Assembly (NCBI GenBank): GCA_013076295.1
Contig: RQOL01000855.1
Coordinates: 930,001 to 994,000, forward strand
Origin: Sanderia malayensis
Lineage: Eukaryota; Cnidaria; Scyphozoa; Semaeostomeae; Pelagiidae
Reading direction: 5' to 3'
Length of the DNA: 64,000 nt
Position 1 is the first letter of the stretch. Every line of letters starts with the position of its first letter. The translations under genes and the position numbers were made by a program. Below, piece by piece: positions 12,601 to 23,721 of this stretch. Under the pieces are notes generated by a model. That model worked only from the letters and a program-made list of their open reading frames with translations, was not told where the DNA came from and ran no database searches.

Positions 12601-13882
12601 GTTCGTTTCCGATATCTTATATCAATGATGTAGCTCTGAACTGTTGAACATAGATTTAAATAGTAAATTCTCAATATTTTTCATACCAGAAGTGAACAGG
12701 AGACCATTAAGAAACTCTTTCTCTTGGGCAATATTTGTAGCAGCAATTGAGGTTTTTTCTCGAAGTTCCCTGCAGATGATAAATATTTCACAGTATAAAT
12801 ATAACTTTCACAAAATTTTGCATACAATACAATAGAATTGAAGAAAATACGTGGAGTAAAGAAATTAATGGATTTACCTTGACAGGAGGGCTAATTTTTG
12901 TTCAAGAAGAACTTCTAATTTGAATGCTAGTTTTGAAACATATGCATCTAGTCCGTTATATCGATAGCAATTTTCTATCATTTGTCTTAGATCAGCAGCA
13001 AGCTCAGTGATCGATGTATACTGCATCTGGTGAAATTTTTCTGAAACTATAATCAAGAAAATAGGTAAGTTGTGCAGTTTTAACAGGTTTACTTTTTTGA
13101 GATACGCATTTTAAAGTTACATTTATATCTGATTAGCCTGGAGCTTAAAAGTGGAGCAAAAGGAGCAATTATCCCTGAAATTTGGCCAAAATTTTCACTA
13201 AAACTGGGCGCCACATTTCTTTTTCAGTGTTTATAAGAAATATTAAACAAGAGAATAGCCAACAGGAAAATTGAAATTAAGACGAAAATGGTGTAGAACT
13301 TTCAAGGTTAAATCCACAACAAAAGTAGCTGGTTACTAATGTTGATTGGTTGATAATCCATTATATTCCAAATCAGCCAATCACATCCTTTCATTTTGAG
13401 CTACACCAGTACGCAACTCAAATTTGGAACTCACTTTGAAATAAGTCAATGGGGTCTTTTATCACATCGTAATAATCAGACAACTCCGGAATTGTCGAGT
13501 CTACAGCATCAAGAAAAGGTTCGGTTATCAATTTATTCTTCTCGCTCATCATATCTCTAAATATCCGATATGCGTGTCGTATTTCAGGCGACATTTTATT
13601 CCATACATCGACAAGTACTGGTAGAAACTCTTTGGTCGGTGGCCTAACATCTTGATTAGGCCTATTTTCTTTTTCGTGCTGTTCAGAAGAAACAATTTCA
13701 ACCATGGTATCATCAGTTTCATGATTTGAGCTGGGGCATGTATTTTCTAAATTTTCCAATCCAGTATCTTTAAGTTGTTCTTTGTGGTTCTGTTCATTGT
13801 TATGTTGAGGAATAAGGGACGCTTCCATGATAATTTCTTGTCGACCGTGGCCGTCCTCCTCGTTTTCCGCCGCCATGTCCAT
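6603..13882 (-). CDS. BRD10: Bromodomain protein, BRD10/KIAA2026-like, 1,621 residues
   Basis: Twelve exons join in frame: 13882-13435, 13046-12878, 12769-12687, 12505-12291, 12196-12036, 11939-11837, 11740-11695, 11595-11504, 11283-11098, 11009-10824, 10711-10387 and 9454-6603. A bromodomain spans about residues 88-215, split by an intron after DPIDLFQ; Asn180 in NCYRYNG is the expected acetyl-lysine contact. Residues about 305-500 include TEFELGTLYPEKSS, GYKNPFESFRYHELALKQRM and GSDSDGFSYHYF, resembling the DDT/WHIM-type nucleosome-spacing region of chromatin factors. A charged coiled segment follows, and then a single last exon of 2.85 kb encodes about 950 Ser/Thr/Gln/Asn-rich residues with dispersed basic clusters. 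A nuclear acetyl-lysine-reading role is inferred from the family. The human protein is of the same order of length. The start is the first ATG of the first exon, about 0.5 kb from the palindrome. Confidence 0.8.
9950..10246 (+). mobile_element. 3' end of a LINE with (ATT)n tail
   Basis: This lies in the last intron of the bromodomain gene, antisense to it. The frame at 9986-10081 reads KEFNDLPLTARKFKSRLL and ends in a stop. That is the typical C-terminus of CR1/L2/Jockey-type reverse transcriptases (NxLP...FKxxLK). A short 3' tail with GGTTATCCTGTAAA then runs into (ATT)n at 10222-10246. The same tail occurs at 30595-30662. Everything upstream of the C-terminus is missing, as in 5'-truncated insertions. 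Confidence 0.6.
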
Positions 13883-14403
13883 TGTCTATTGAACTTCAGC
13901 TATTGTCTAAGCATGGCCAACCACCAATCAAAATTCGTATCTCATTGCTACATCGATCTTGTACTTTGCTATAATAAAGAAGAACTTCTATTATATTATT
14001 TTTCTATTATTTCGATTTTACTCTGGACAGCTGATTCTTTGATTTTTTTCCAATGCAAAAATCCTAAATATTTTTGAAGAACAAAAACACGACACTAGAA
14101 GGTTGTTTGCCATTACTATATGCATGACATAAAATTTAATAATACATAAACATTGATTTATTGTCAATTTCTCCTTACATGTTTGTGAACCAATGATGGC
14201 GCACAAAATTCTTCATGTAACTTCCCGCCAGTTTGCGATCTTCAAATTGGCTCCTATCCGAAAAATTAATAACACGTTTTGCACGGTTATTTCAGGATTT
14301 CTGGCAAAACAAGAATGAGAAGAAACCCGGAAGCATCATGAAATATTGTAAGTTTGAAATTTAATTTTATCAGATAGATAATAAGTTTGAATGTCAGAGC
14401 GTT
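13883..14403. other. 5' flank of the bromodomain gene
   Basis: This is upstream of the bromodomain gene start and up to the palindrome. It is AT-rich. I see no supported gene and no clear promoter motif. Confidence 0.5.
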
Positions 14404-14543
14404 TTACCGATAGAGAGACTCGAACCAATACCGAACAGTATCACTTCTTCATCCTATTACCAATGCTTTACTCGCTGATCTATTCCCACCCACCCCCTTT
14501 CAGCTTCACTGATCATTAAATAGCTAACAACCCTACCGCCAAG
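14404..14543 (-). repeat. tRNA-like block, copy A (interrupted by a transposon)
   Basis: In reverse orientation it reads TAGATCAGCGAGTAAAGCA (resembling a tRNA A box) followed by GGTATTGGTTCGAGTCTC (B box). On the other strand a second B-box-like half GTGTTCGAGTCC follows, displaced to 16033-16050 by the inserted element at 14544-16027. Confidence 0.55.
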
Positions 14544-16027
14544 CAGGGGCGGATCCAGACGGACGCAACAGACGCAAATGCGTCGGTCAGATTTGTTGGG
14601 AAAATATTAAAAATTTTACCATTATTTTCACTTTGAAAAAGAAATGAAAACTTTTCATCCGAGTTTGAATAATAACGTTTTGCCCGGAATCTATTTATTC
14701 GTTTCCTTTACATCGTTTTCCCCCTATAGACAGAAGTAAATATTTCATTCACCCATTTTTACGGGCTTGGAGCCGTTGACAAATAAGTGGCAACACTTCT
14801 CGCCTTGCCACTGAGCCTTTGTCCTTCAAAACGCGAGTGTGCAAAGAAACAGATGCAAACCAATCAGAATTACGGATGCTGCTTCACGACAAAGTGGCGG
14901 GAGCGTCTGTCAATTTCAAAAAACTGATGCAAACCAATCACGTTTCTCTCTCTACTGATGCAAGCCAATCAGAATTATCAATGCTGCTTATGAGATAGTA
15001 CGGGGAGCGTTTGTCAATTTCAAAAAACTGATGCAAGCCAATCAGAATCATCCCCTACTGATGCAAACCAATCATTTTACATTTCAAATGATGTAAGCCA
15101 ATCAGATGAACGCTGAGCTCTCGATCGATTTTATAACACTATGAAAGATAAACATAAACTGTTGTGTTGTGTTGTGTTGTGTTGTGTTGAGTTGGGTTTT
15201 TTGTTGCAAAATGTATCCTTCAAAATGGCGTTGATTTTGGCGTTTGATAACAAGGAGTTAAATTTCTCTTTCTCCGTCGAGAATGAGCTATACGAAGAAA
15301 AGCTTTAAAACCTCTGAGAAAGATGCTTCCTATTGTTTACTAGCAAGTTCTCAAAGTATCAAGTTTGTAGCATCTTTGTCGTATCAGTGTAATGTATTCC
15401 CCTTTAATAGGCCCATTAGCAAACACATTGCAATTTACAATATAATAAAACTATACATATATAGCCAAAAATTTCAGGATGAACTGCGTAATTTATGGAA
15501 TAAGAACACAAAGTTTCAATTTAACCTAGTTTTGAACCAAGTACAGCATTGAGATCTTGAACAAAAACAAATTCTCATGCTACAACAATTCACATTTATC
15601 ACTGCGTTGTATCCAATGATGTTGTATCTAACTGTCCCCACAGCACAGCTGGAGATGGAAATTGTCTAGGTATTCATTCACTCCCATACAGAAACATCGT
15701 CTCATGCTGATGGGATAATTGTTCTGTTAAATTTTGTTCAATTTAATAGTTTAATAAGTATGTAGGTTGTAGTATGAAAGATTCTGATATATTTTGAAGC
15801 TGGTGTTAGGTAAAAAAAACTGTGCCTCGTTTACATTGAACTTCGTTGTATTCTATCAATGTTTTCACTGCCCACGTTAAAACAAAATTTGATCAGCACT
15901 GGAGGTGCCAAAATTGCTATTAGTTACATTTAATATCTAGAAGGGCGTGGCCGACGAAAATTTTATGGACCACGCCCAAAAGCCTGCAATAGAGCGTCGG
16001 TCAGATTTTATGCTGGATCCGCCCCTG
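14544..16027. mobile_element. DNA transposon (non-autonomous), 1,484 bp, 5-bp target duplication
   Basis: Its ends are CAGGGGCGGATCCAG and the exact complement CTGGATCCGCCCCTG. It is flanked by CCAAG on both sides (14539-14543 and 16028-16032). The uninterrupted target CTACCGCCAAGGTCTTGTG is present in the sister copy at about 16890-16908, which fixes the insertion point and the 5-bp duplication. The interior has a degenerate minisatellite built on GATGCAAACCAATCAGAAT (14850-15110) and a (GTTGT)n tract (15161-15190), and codes for no transposase I can see. It shares the subterminal GGTCAGATTTT motif near both ends. Confidence 0.88.
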
Positions 16028-16759
16028 CCAAGGTCTTGTGTTCGAGTCCCATTGTCGTCAAGTAATTTTATTTTAGTAATTTGTGGTGGATTAGAGCCCA
16101 GTCTTTGGTATGATAATATTTTCTACGCATTTTAGATCCCAGTCTTCGATGCATGTGATGCTGCCATGACATGCAGTTTGGAAGAGAAGAAACAATGACG
16201 CTGCTAAAAAGACACAGAGCCTGAAGTAGGCCACGAGTTTGACGGCTCAGTGCTCAAGAAAGATTGAAAAATGGGAGTTATTTGACGGTAAGCATTAGTT
16301 TTTTAATGTCTGAAGCGTGCCTGGGCGGAGCAAAAGGAAAATGATCGTTCAATGTTTTATGTTGACCGATATTTCAGGATGACATAAATTTCTCAAATTA
16401 TTTCGATCTAAAATTCTAAAGCGTCTCCCAACAACGACTAAGTTTCATCAGATTATTTATCCACCGTTGATTATATCCATGTCATATGACCAGTGCCAGG
16501 TAAATAGTAGCTAATTATCTCGATAGGACTTGAAAGGCGAATCAAAGCGGACAAGGCCTTCTTCGATTCAAGATGTCTTCTTCTTTCGTTGCTGAAGATG
16601 GAAACTCCTCAATGATGCAGGGACCCAAAAGAGACACAAACACCAACAACAACAAAAGGGAGAAAATTACAAGGAATTTCAGCAGATTGTAAGTTCAATG
16701 ATCAATGTTTATTTTTCTGATTACTTTCTCGATTTTTTAAATTTCAAATGGCAGAAAGT

Positions 16760-16940
16760 TCTGGCGATAGCGAGACTCGAACCCGTACCGAACAGTATCA
16801 CTTCTTCATCGTATTACCAATGCTTTACTCGCTGATCTATTCCCACCCACCCCCTTCCAGTTTCACTGATCATTAAATAGCTAACAACCCTACCGCCAAG
16901 GTCTTGTGTTCGAGTCCAATTGTCGGCAAATAATTTTATT
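16760..16940 (-). repeat. tRNA-like block, copy B (intact)
   Basis: This is a two-part unit. On the minus strand an A-box-like TAGATCAGCGAGTAAAGCA is followed by GGTACGGGTTCGAGTCTCGC. On the plus strand, facing the other way, lies CCGCCAAGGTCTTGTGTTCG with a B-box-like end. It is uninterrupted, so it serves as the empty site for the element at 14544-16027. Confidence 0.55.
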
Positions 16941-19899
16941 TTAGCATTTGATATCGTATTTTGAAGCATCTGAGTTTCCGGTTCACGTGGTATACTAGAA
17001 AACAATGTAGATTAGGACCCAGTCTTTGGTATCACAATCATTTGTTCTCCGTGCAGTCCAGATCAAGTTCTATTTTTCGATGAATGTGATGCTGAAAGGT
17101 CATGCGATTCAGGACAGAACTGCCATGCCATTTTCAGAAAGCAGAAAAGTTGAAGTTTGTCTCGAGTTTTGCAGCCTCTGGTTACAGCTATTGGATATAG
17201 ATTCTGAATAACATTGAAGATAAGTAATATTTTATCAAGTTTTGTACATAATTAATGCTATTTTGTGAAGGATTGCGTGGATATTTTTGGATTCTGATTT
17301 GTACTATTTTATTGTCGACAAACTTGGGCAGGCCGCCATTGATGTTACGATATTTCTGCCATGTATACTTGGGCAGTTTATGATATTGAAATCCTTGAGT
17401 AGTCTTGTCACATTACATTTATTTGATCTGTAATTTTATAATTGTAATAATAAATTATTTGTATCTTACAAATTCCATTGAAGGAAGCTGTACGTTGGCC
17501 GAGGTTTTGAAGAATATTCAAGATGGCGAAGAGACTATTCTCAAGAAGATCTTGTAAAGTTTGGCATGGCATCTCCTCTTCGGTAAGATTTGTTTATCAT
17601 AGTTTTGCTGTCATCTAGAAACACTTGTTTTTATTTTCTCATATTTTGTACATAATTAATAAAATTTTGCTGAGGATTGCGTGGATTGTGACTCGTGCCA
17701 TTTTATTGTCAACAACCTGGGGCAGGCCGCCATTAATATTTAAAGTTTATTGCTGATCCTTATCTTTTATTTGTAATAATAAACTATTTTTGTTTTGCAT
17801 TTTTCAGGTTTCATGAATGAAGTTGCTGGTAGCCAAGATTAAGAAGAACGTACAAGATGCCGAAGAGTCTATTGTCAAGAACATCTCGTAAAACTTTCCA
17901 TGGTATCTCCTCTTCGGTAAGATTTGTTTATCATAATTTTGTTGTCTTTTTAGAAACAATTTATTTTCGAAGTTTTTGATATGATTCTAGTAAATGTTAT
18001 TTTTTTAAGGTAATTCACATCGAAGAAGGAAGTTATTATGGTTTCAATCAAACATCGATGAAGTTGAAAATGCTGTCTCAAATCCAAGATGAAGAGGAAG
18101 ACATTTAAACTTTATTTTGATTTAATGAAAGCATTGGTGTATTGTTTCTTTATTGTTGTTTTTCTGCAAGAAGAGGATGAGAGATCTGTAGGGAGGGAGA
18201 GATAGAGAAGAAATCCTTGCATTACGCTTAATGTAATGCAGGGCCCTCTCTCCCTGTACAAAGATCTAAAGGGAGAGAGGGAGAGAAGTGTATGGAGGGA
18301 GAGATAGAGAAGAAATCCTTGCATTACGCTTAATGTAATGCAGGGCCCTCTCTCCCTGTACAAATGATCTACAGGGAGAGGGACGGAGGGGAAGAAAGCA
18401 AGAAAAACGGGCGGCATAGTATTCCCTAGGGAATAAAACTATGCGATGGTGGACACAACCCTGTCCTTATGTGTAACCTTCTCTCTTATTTCCCCTTTTC
18501 TCTATGTGCATTATTTGCACAGGGAGAAGGGGGTTATCTCTCCTCTCACTCCATCCCTCTCTCCCTGTAGATCATTGTACAGGGAGAGAGGGCCCTGCAT
18601 TACATTAAGCGTAATGCAAGGATTTCTTCTCTATCTCTCCCTCCCTACAGATCTCTCATCCTCTTCTCGCAGAAAAACAACAATAAAGAAACAATACACC
18701 AATGCTTTCATTAAATCAAAATAAAGTTTAAATGTCTTCCTCTTCATCTTGGATTTGAGACAGCATTTTCAACTTCATCGATGTTTGATTGAAACCATAA
18801 TAACTTCCTTCTTCGATGTGAATTACCTTAAAAAAATAACATTTACTAGAATCATATCAAAAACTTCGAAAATAAATTGTTTCTAAAAAGACAACAAAAT
18901 TATGATAAACAAATCTTACCGAAGAGGAGATACCATGGAAAGTTTTACGAGATGTTCTTGACAATAGACTCTTCGGCATCTTGTACGTTCTTCTTAATCT
19001 TGGCTACCAGCAACTTCCATTCATGAAACCTGAAAAATGCAAAACAAAAATAGTTTATTATTACAAATAAAAGATAAGGATCAGCAATAAACTTTAAATA
19101 TTAATGGCGGCCTGCCCCAGGTTGTTGACGATAAAATGGCACGAGTCACAATCCACGCAATCCTCAGCAAAATTTTATTAATTATGTACAAAATATGAGA
19201 AAATAAAAACAAGTGTTTCTAGATGACAGCAAAACTATGATAAACAAATCTTACCGAAGAGGAGATGCCATGCCAAACTTTACAAGATCTTCTTGAGAAT
19301 AGTCTCTTCGCCATCTTGAATATTCTTCCCAACCACGGCTAATGAACAGCTTCTTTCAATGGAATTTGTAAGATGCAAATAATTTATTATTACAATGATA
19401 AAATTACAGGCCAAATAAATATAATGTGAGAAGACTACTCAAGGATTTCAATATCATAAACTGCCCAAGTATACATGGCAGAAATATCTTAACATCAATG
19501 GCGGCCTGCCCAAGTTTGTCGACGATAAAATAGCACAAATCAGAATCCAAAAATATCGACGCAATCCTCCACAAAATAGCATTAATTATCTACAACACTC
19601 AAGAGAATGTTACTTATCTTCAATGTCATTCAGAATTTATATCCAATAGCTGTAACCAGAGGCTGCAAAACTCGAGACAAAATATCAACTTTTCTGCTTT
19701 CTGAAAATAGCATGGCAGTTCTGTACTGAATCGCATGACCTTTCAGCACCACATTCATCGAAGAAAAGAACTTGATCTGCACTGCACGGAGAACAAATGA
19801 TTGTGATACCAAAGACTGGGTCCTAATCTACATTGTTTTCTGGTATACCACGTGAACCGGAAACTCAGATACTTCAAAATACAATATCAAATGCTGAAA

Positions 19900-20075
19900 T
19901 AAAATTATTTGTCGGCAATGGGACTCGAACACAAGACCTTGGCGGTAGGGTTGTTAGCTATTTAATGATCAGTGAAACGGGAAGGGGGTGGGTGGGAATA
20001 GATCAGCGAGTAAAGCATTGGTAATACGATGAAGAAGTGATACTGTTCGGTATGGGTTCGAATCTCTGTATCACA
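19900..20075 (+). repeat. tRNA-like block, copy C
   Basis: This is the right-arm copy of the block, in inverted orientation to copies A and B. It carries TAGATCAGCGAGTAAAGCA and GGTATGGGTTCGAATCTC. Confidence 0.55.
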
Positions 20076-20765
20076 GAACTTTCTGCCATTTGAAATTTAA
20101 AAAATCGAGAAAATAATGAGAAAAATAAACATTCATCATTGAACTTACAATCTGTGAAAATTCTTTTTAATTTTCTCCCTTTTTGTTGTTGTTGTTGCTT
20201 GTATCTCCTTTGGCCCCCCAAATCATTGATGAATTTCCATCTTCAGCAACCAAAGAAGAAGACATTTTGAATCGAAGAAGGCCTTGTCCGCTTTGATTCG
20301 CCTTTCAAGTCCTATCGAGATAATTAGCTATTATTTACCTGGCACTTGTCACATGACATGGATATAATAAACGATGGATAAATAATCTGATGAAATTTAG
20401 TCGTTGTTGGGAGACGTTTTAGAATTTTAGATTGAAATAATTTCAGAAACTTATGTCATCCTGAAATATCGGTCAACAGAAAACATTTAATAACATTTAA
20501 TTTTGTTCTTCACAGGCACGCCTCAGATATTAAAAAAGTATGGCTTACCGTCAAATAATTCTCATTTTCAATCTTTCTTGAGCAATGAGCCTTCAAACTC
20601 ATGGCCTACTTCAGGTTCTCTGCTTTTTTAGCAGCGTCATTGTTGCTTCTCTTCCAAACTGCACTGCATTGCATGAGAGCATCACATCCACGAAAGACTG
20701 GGATCTAAAATGGGCAGAAAATATTGTCATACCAAAGACTGGGTTCTAATCTACCACAAATTTCT

Positions 20766-20945
20766 AAAATAAAATTATTTGCCGGCAATGGGACTCGAAC
20801 ACAAAACCTTTGCGGTAGGGTTGTTAGCTATTTAATGATCAGTGAAACTGGAAGGGGGTGGGTGGGAATAGATCAGCGAGTAAAGCATTGGTAATACGAT
20901 GAAGAAGTGATACTGTTCGGTATGGGTTCGAGTCTCTGTATCGGC
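20766..20945 (+). repeat. tRNA-like block, copy D
   Basis: This is the second right-arm copy, about 860 bp from copy C, with GGTATGGGTTCGAGTCTC and the same neighbours. It marks the tandem duplication inside the right arm. Confidence 0.55.
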
Positions 20946-21635
20946 AGAACTTTCTGCCATTTGAAATTTAAAAAATCGAGAAAATAATGAGAAAAATAAA
21001 CATTCATCATTGAACTTACAATCTGTGAAAATTCTTTTTAATTTTCTCCCTTTTTGTTGTTGTTGTTGCTTGTGTCTCCTTTGGCCCCCCAAATCATTGA
21101 TGAATTTCCATCTTCAGCAACCAAAGAAGAAGACATCTTGAATCGAAGAAGGCCTTGTCCGGTATGATTCGCCTTTCAAGTCCTATCGAGATAATTAGCT
21201 ATTATTTACCTGGCACTTGTCACATGACATGGATATAATAAACGATGGATAAATATAATCTGATGAAAGTTAGTCGTTGTTGGGAGACGTTTTAGAATTT
21301 TAAATTGAAATAATTTTGATATTTATGTCCTGAAATATGGATCCACAGAAAACATTTAATGACCATTTTTCTTTTGCTCCCCCCAGGCACGCTTTAGACA
21401 TTAAAAAAAGTATGGTTTACTGTCAAATAATTCCCATTTTTCAATCTTCCTTGAGCAATGTGCCGTCAAACTCATGGCCTACTTCAGGTTTTCTGTCTTT
21501 TTAGCAGCGTCACTGTTGCTTCTTTTCCAAACTGCATGTCATGACAGCATCACATTCATCGAAAACTGGGATCTAAAATGCAAAGAACACATTGTCATAC
21601 CAAAGACTGGGTTCTGATCTACTACAAATGTCTAA

Positions 21636-21806
21636 AATAAAATTATTTGCCGGCAATGGGACTCGAACACAAAACCTTTGCGGTAGGGTTGTTAGCTATT
21701 TAATGATCAGTGAAACTAGAAGGGGGTGGGTGGGACTAGATCAGCGAGTAAAGCATTGGTAATACGATGAAGAAGTGATACTGTTCGGTATGGGTTCGAG
21801 TTCTTC
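21636..21806 (+). repeat. tRNA-like block, copy E (outer right end of palindrome)
   Basis: This is the outermost copy. It breaks off right after GGTATGGGTTCGAGT, and unique sequence begins at about 21803. It is the mirror counterpart of copy A, where the left arm also ends within the B box. Confidence 0.55.
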
Positions 21807-22245
21807 AATTGTTGCAAATTGTTTTTAATGTATGACAAAGATACTGCTTACGAAACACAGCAATAAATAAAGATCCCCAAATTGATACTGCCAGAATTTT
21901 TTCTACCTCCGCAGTTCTGGTTAAAAAAATTTAATGCCAATTGATAAGTAAATCAAGAAATCTAGAATATATTTTTATCAAATAAAAATATATCTTTTCT
22001 TGATGTTGATAATTAACTTCAAAAGTTGGGCTCGCAAAACACACTAATGAAAAAGTGTATCCTCTGCGTGGCACCAGCTCTGTCTTGCTTGCTCCTCCGT
22101 CCCGCGCTATAATTCGACATGCAAAAATTGGGCCTTTCTCTTTTAAATTTAGGCCGAGGACTGTGCAACTTTCTTTGGTGGAGTCATTAAAACGACTCAT
22201 CCACACAGTCATCGAACCACAATCGTGTAAAATCTCAAAAATAAA
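21807..22245. other. RPL12 5' flank
   Basis: This is the upstream region and presumed promoter/5' UTR of RPL12. A pyrimidine run (CCTTTCTCTTTT) near 22133 could be a TOP-type transcription start, but this is not certain. I see no other gene. Confidence 0.35.
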
Positions 22246-23293
22246 ATGCCTCCAAAATTCGATCCAAACGCAATTTCTATTGGTAAGACAATATAAAACT
22301 TTGTATTTTCAACACAGCTGAAAACATCGTGCAGTTTGACCTATTTGAGTAGAGCTGTTGACATTATTTCCAGTAGAACATTATAGATTTAAGTCAGATA
22401 TGCTTTTAACGATCTTCAGAGACTAGACTATGCACATTTTTCTAATGTATTTTTTTCCCAAACTGTCAAATTCAAGTGGCCTAAGGTATTAAAACCTTTG
22501 CCTTAATTTAGGCCATCTCAGAATAAAATCATTTAAATTGATCTTACCAATTCGTACTTTGTTTCTCTTTAGTCTACCTGAGAGTGGTAGGAGGTGAAGT
22601 GGGAGCTACATCATCTCTTGCTCCAAAAATCGGTCCTTTGGGTTTGGTAAGAGGATTTTAATCATATCGTCATTACCACCTTTGTAGATTTTCTGCCATT
22701 CACCATTGTTCTTTCATCCTCGCTATAATTCAACTTGCTTGGTGCAGCTTTTCGTGAATTGATATGAGTTCTCTCCTAGTCTCCAAAAAAAGTTGGTGAT
22801 GATATTGCAAAGGCAACCACTGCCTGGAAGGGTCTGAAGATTACTGTCAAACTTACCATCCAAAACAGACAAGCAACAATCAGTGTCTGTCCCAGTGCTG
22901 CTTCATTGTTAATTAAGGCATTGAAAGAACCTCCAAGAGACAGGAAGAAGGTTAAACATGGTGAGAATATACTTAGCAGACTTAAGACTCTATTACAGCC
23001 CCTTACAACATATGTTCTTTAGTCTTTTATATCCACGGATGGTTTTATGCAGCAATGTTTTCAAATCCTTTTTATTAATCTTTGCAGTGAAACACAATGG
23101 CAACATTTCCATGGACGAAATTTATAATATTGCCCGGGAAATGAGACCCCGATCGATTGCAAGGAAATTTTCAGGAACTGTCAAGGAAATCCTTGGTACA
23201 GCGCAATCTGTCGGTTGCACCATTGATGGTTGTGCACCACACGATTTGATTGAAAAAATCAATGACGGTAGCCTTGAAGTACCAGAGGAATAA
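22246..23293 (+). CDS. RPL12: 60S ribosomal protein L12 (uL11), complete, 165 residues
   Basis: RPL12 sits at the base of the ribosomal P-stalk, binds the GTPase-associated centre of 28S rRNA and helps recruit translation factors. Four exons join in frame: 22246-22282, 22573-22646, 22780-22960 and 23088-23293. The product starts [20 protein letters not shown], with conserved [35 protein letters not shown] and an L11-type C-terminal RNA-binding domain ([20 protein letters not shown], then [12 protein letters not shown]). At 165 residues it has exactly the usual eukaryotic length. The gene converges on NF-kB, with about 430 bases between stop codons. An AATAAA overlaps the stop codon (23289-23294), though it is not clear that it is used. 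I saw no box C/D snoRNA signature in the introns. Confidence 0.97.
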
Positions 23294-23661
23294 AGGATAA
23301 ATTATTGAATTGAAATCGGTAATGATAAAGAGATACCCAAGTTTGTTGTATTTTTTTCATTGTTCATTCTCCATGCAGCCACTTGCTTGCCTCTACTGAT
23401 CTATGCCTTAGATTTTCACCCTGTTAAGAGGGAAATAATGTATAACAACATGATTAACAAATAATGTTAATAGTTGACACATGATTTACATTTACAGCTC
23501 ATACAACAGCTATCTTATATTAGTCATTGTAGACATCAATTTTAGGGTATATATATACATTTTGTCTCTGTCCTTCATATGAATGAGTTTGCGAAGTGAG
23601 TCTGTGAAGGAATAAGATGAAATGCCTTGGAATTTGAAATTTTAGGTAGTCAATTTTCATC

Positions 23662-23667
23662 TTTATT
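23662..23667 (-). terminator. Candidate poly(A) signal of NF-kB
   Basis: AATAAA on the minus strand lies about 55 bases beyond the NF-kB stop codon at 23722. Confidence 0.5.
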
Positions 23668-23721
23668 ATTTCATGGAAATAGAGTTGAGGTGATTTAATA
23701 TTTAGATACATAAGCTGGCTA

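Larger units (their letters stand above)
14404..21806. repeat. Large imperfect palindrome of nested repeats (about 2.5-kb arms)
   Basis: Sequence left of about 18420 reappears in reverse complement to the right. For example 18121 TTTAATGAAAGCATTGGTG matches 18702-18720, 17820-17930 matches about 18905-19030, 16970-17210 matches about 19620-19840, and 16140-16300 matches about 20560-20700 and 21400-21570. Both arms end in the tRNA-like block. The left arm holds two copies of that block and the right arm three, because an internal unit of about 860 bp is tandemly duplicated on the right (19900-20765 and 20766-21640). The axis region 18180-18680 has smaller hairpins (TGCATTACGCTTAATGTAATGCA) and CT-rich stretches. 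No transposase frame is visible. A foldback-type or long-TIR element is likely. Confidence 0.8.

Noticed and set aside
18112..18724. Mirror-image open frames around the palindrome axis (FLLYLSLPTDLSSSS type)
   Set aside because: The same peptide appears in both orientations because the DNA is an inverted repeat, and the content is CT-rich low complexity.
23289..23294. AATAAA overlapping the RPL12 stop as its poly(A) signal
   Set aside because: It would put cleavage implausibly close to the stop codon. It could be chance in a TAA-AG context, so it is mentioned in the gene entry only.
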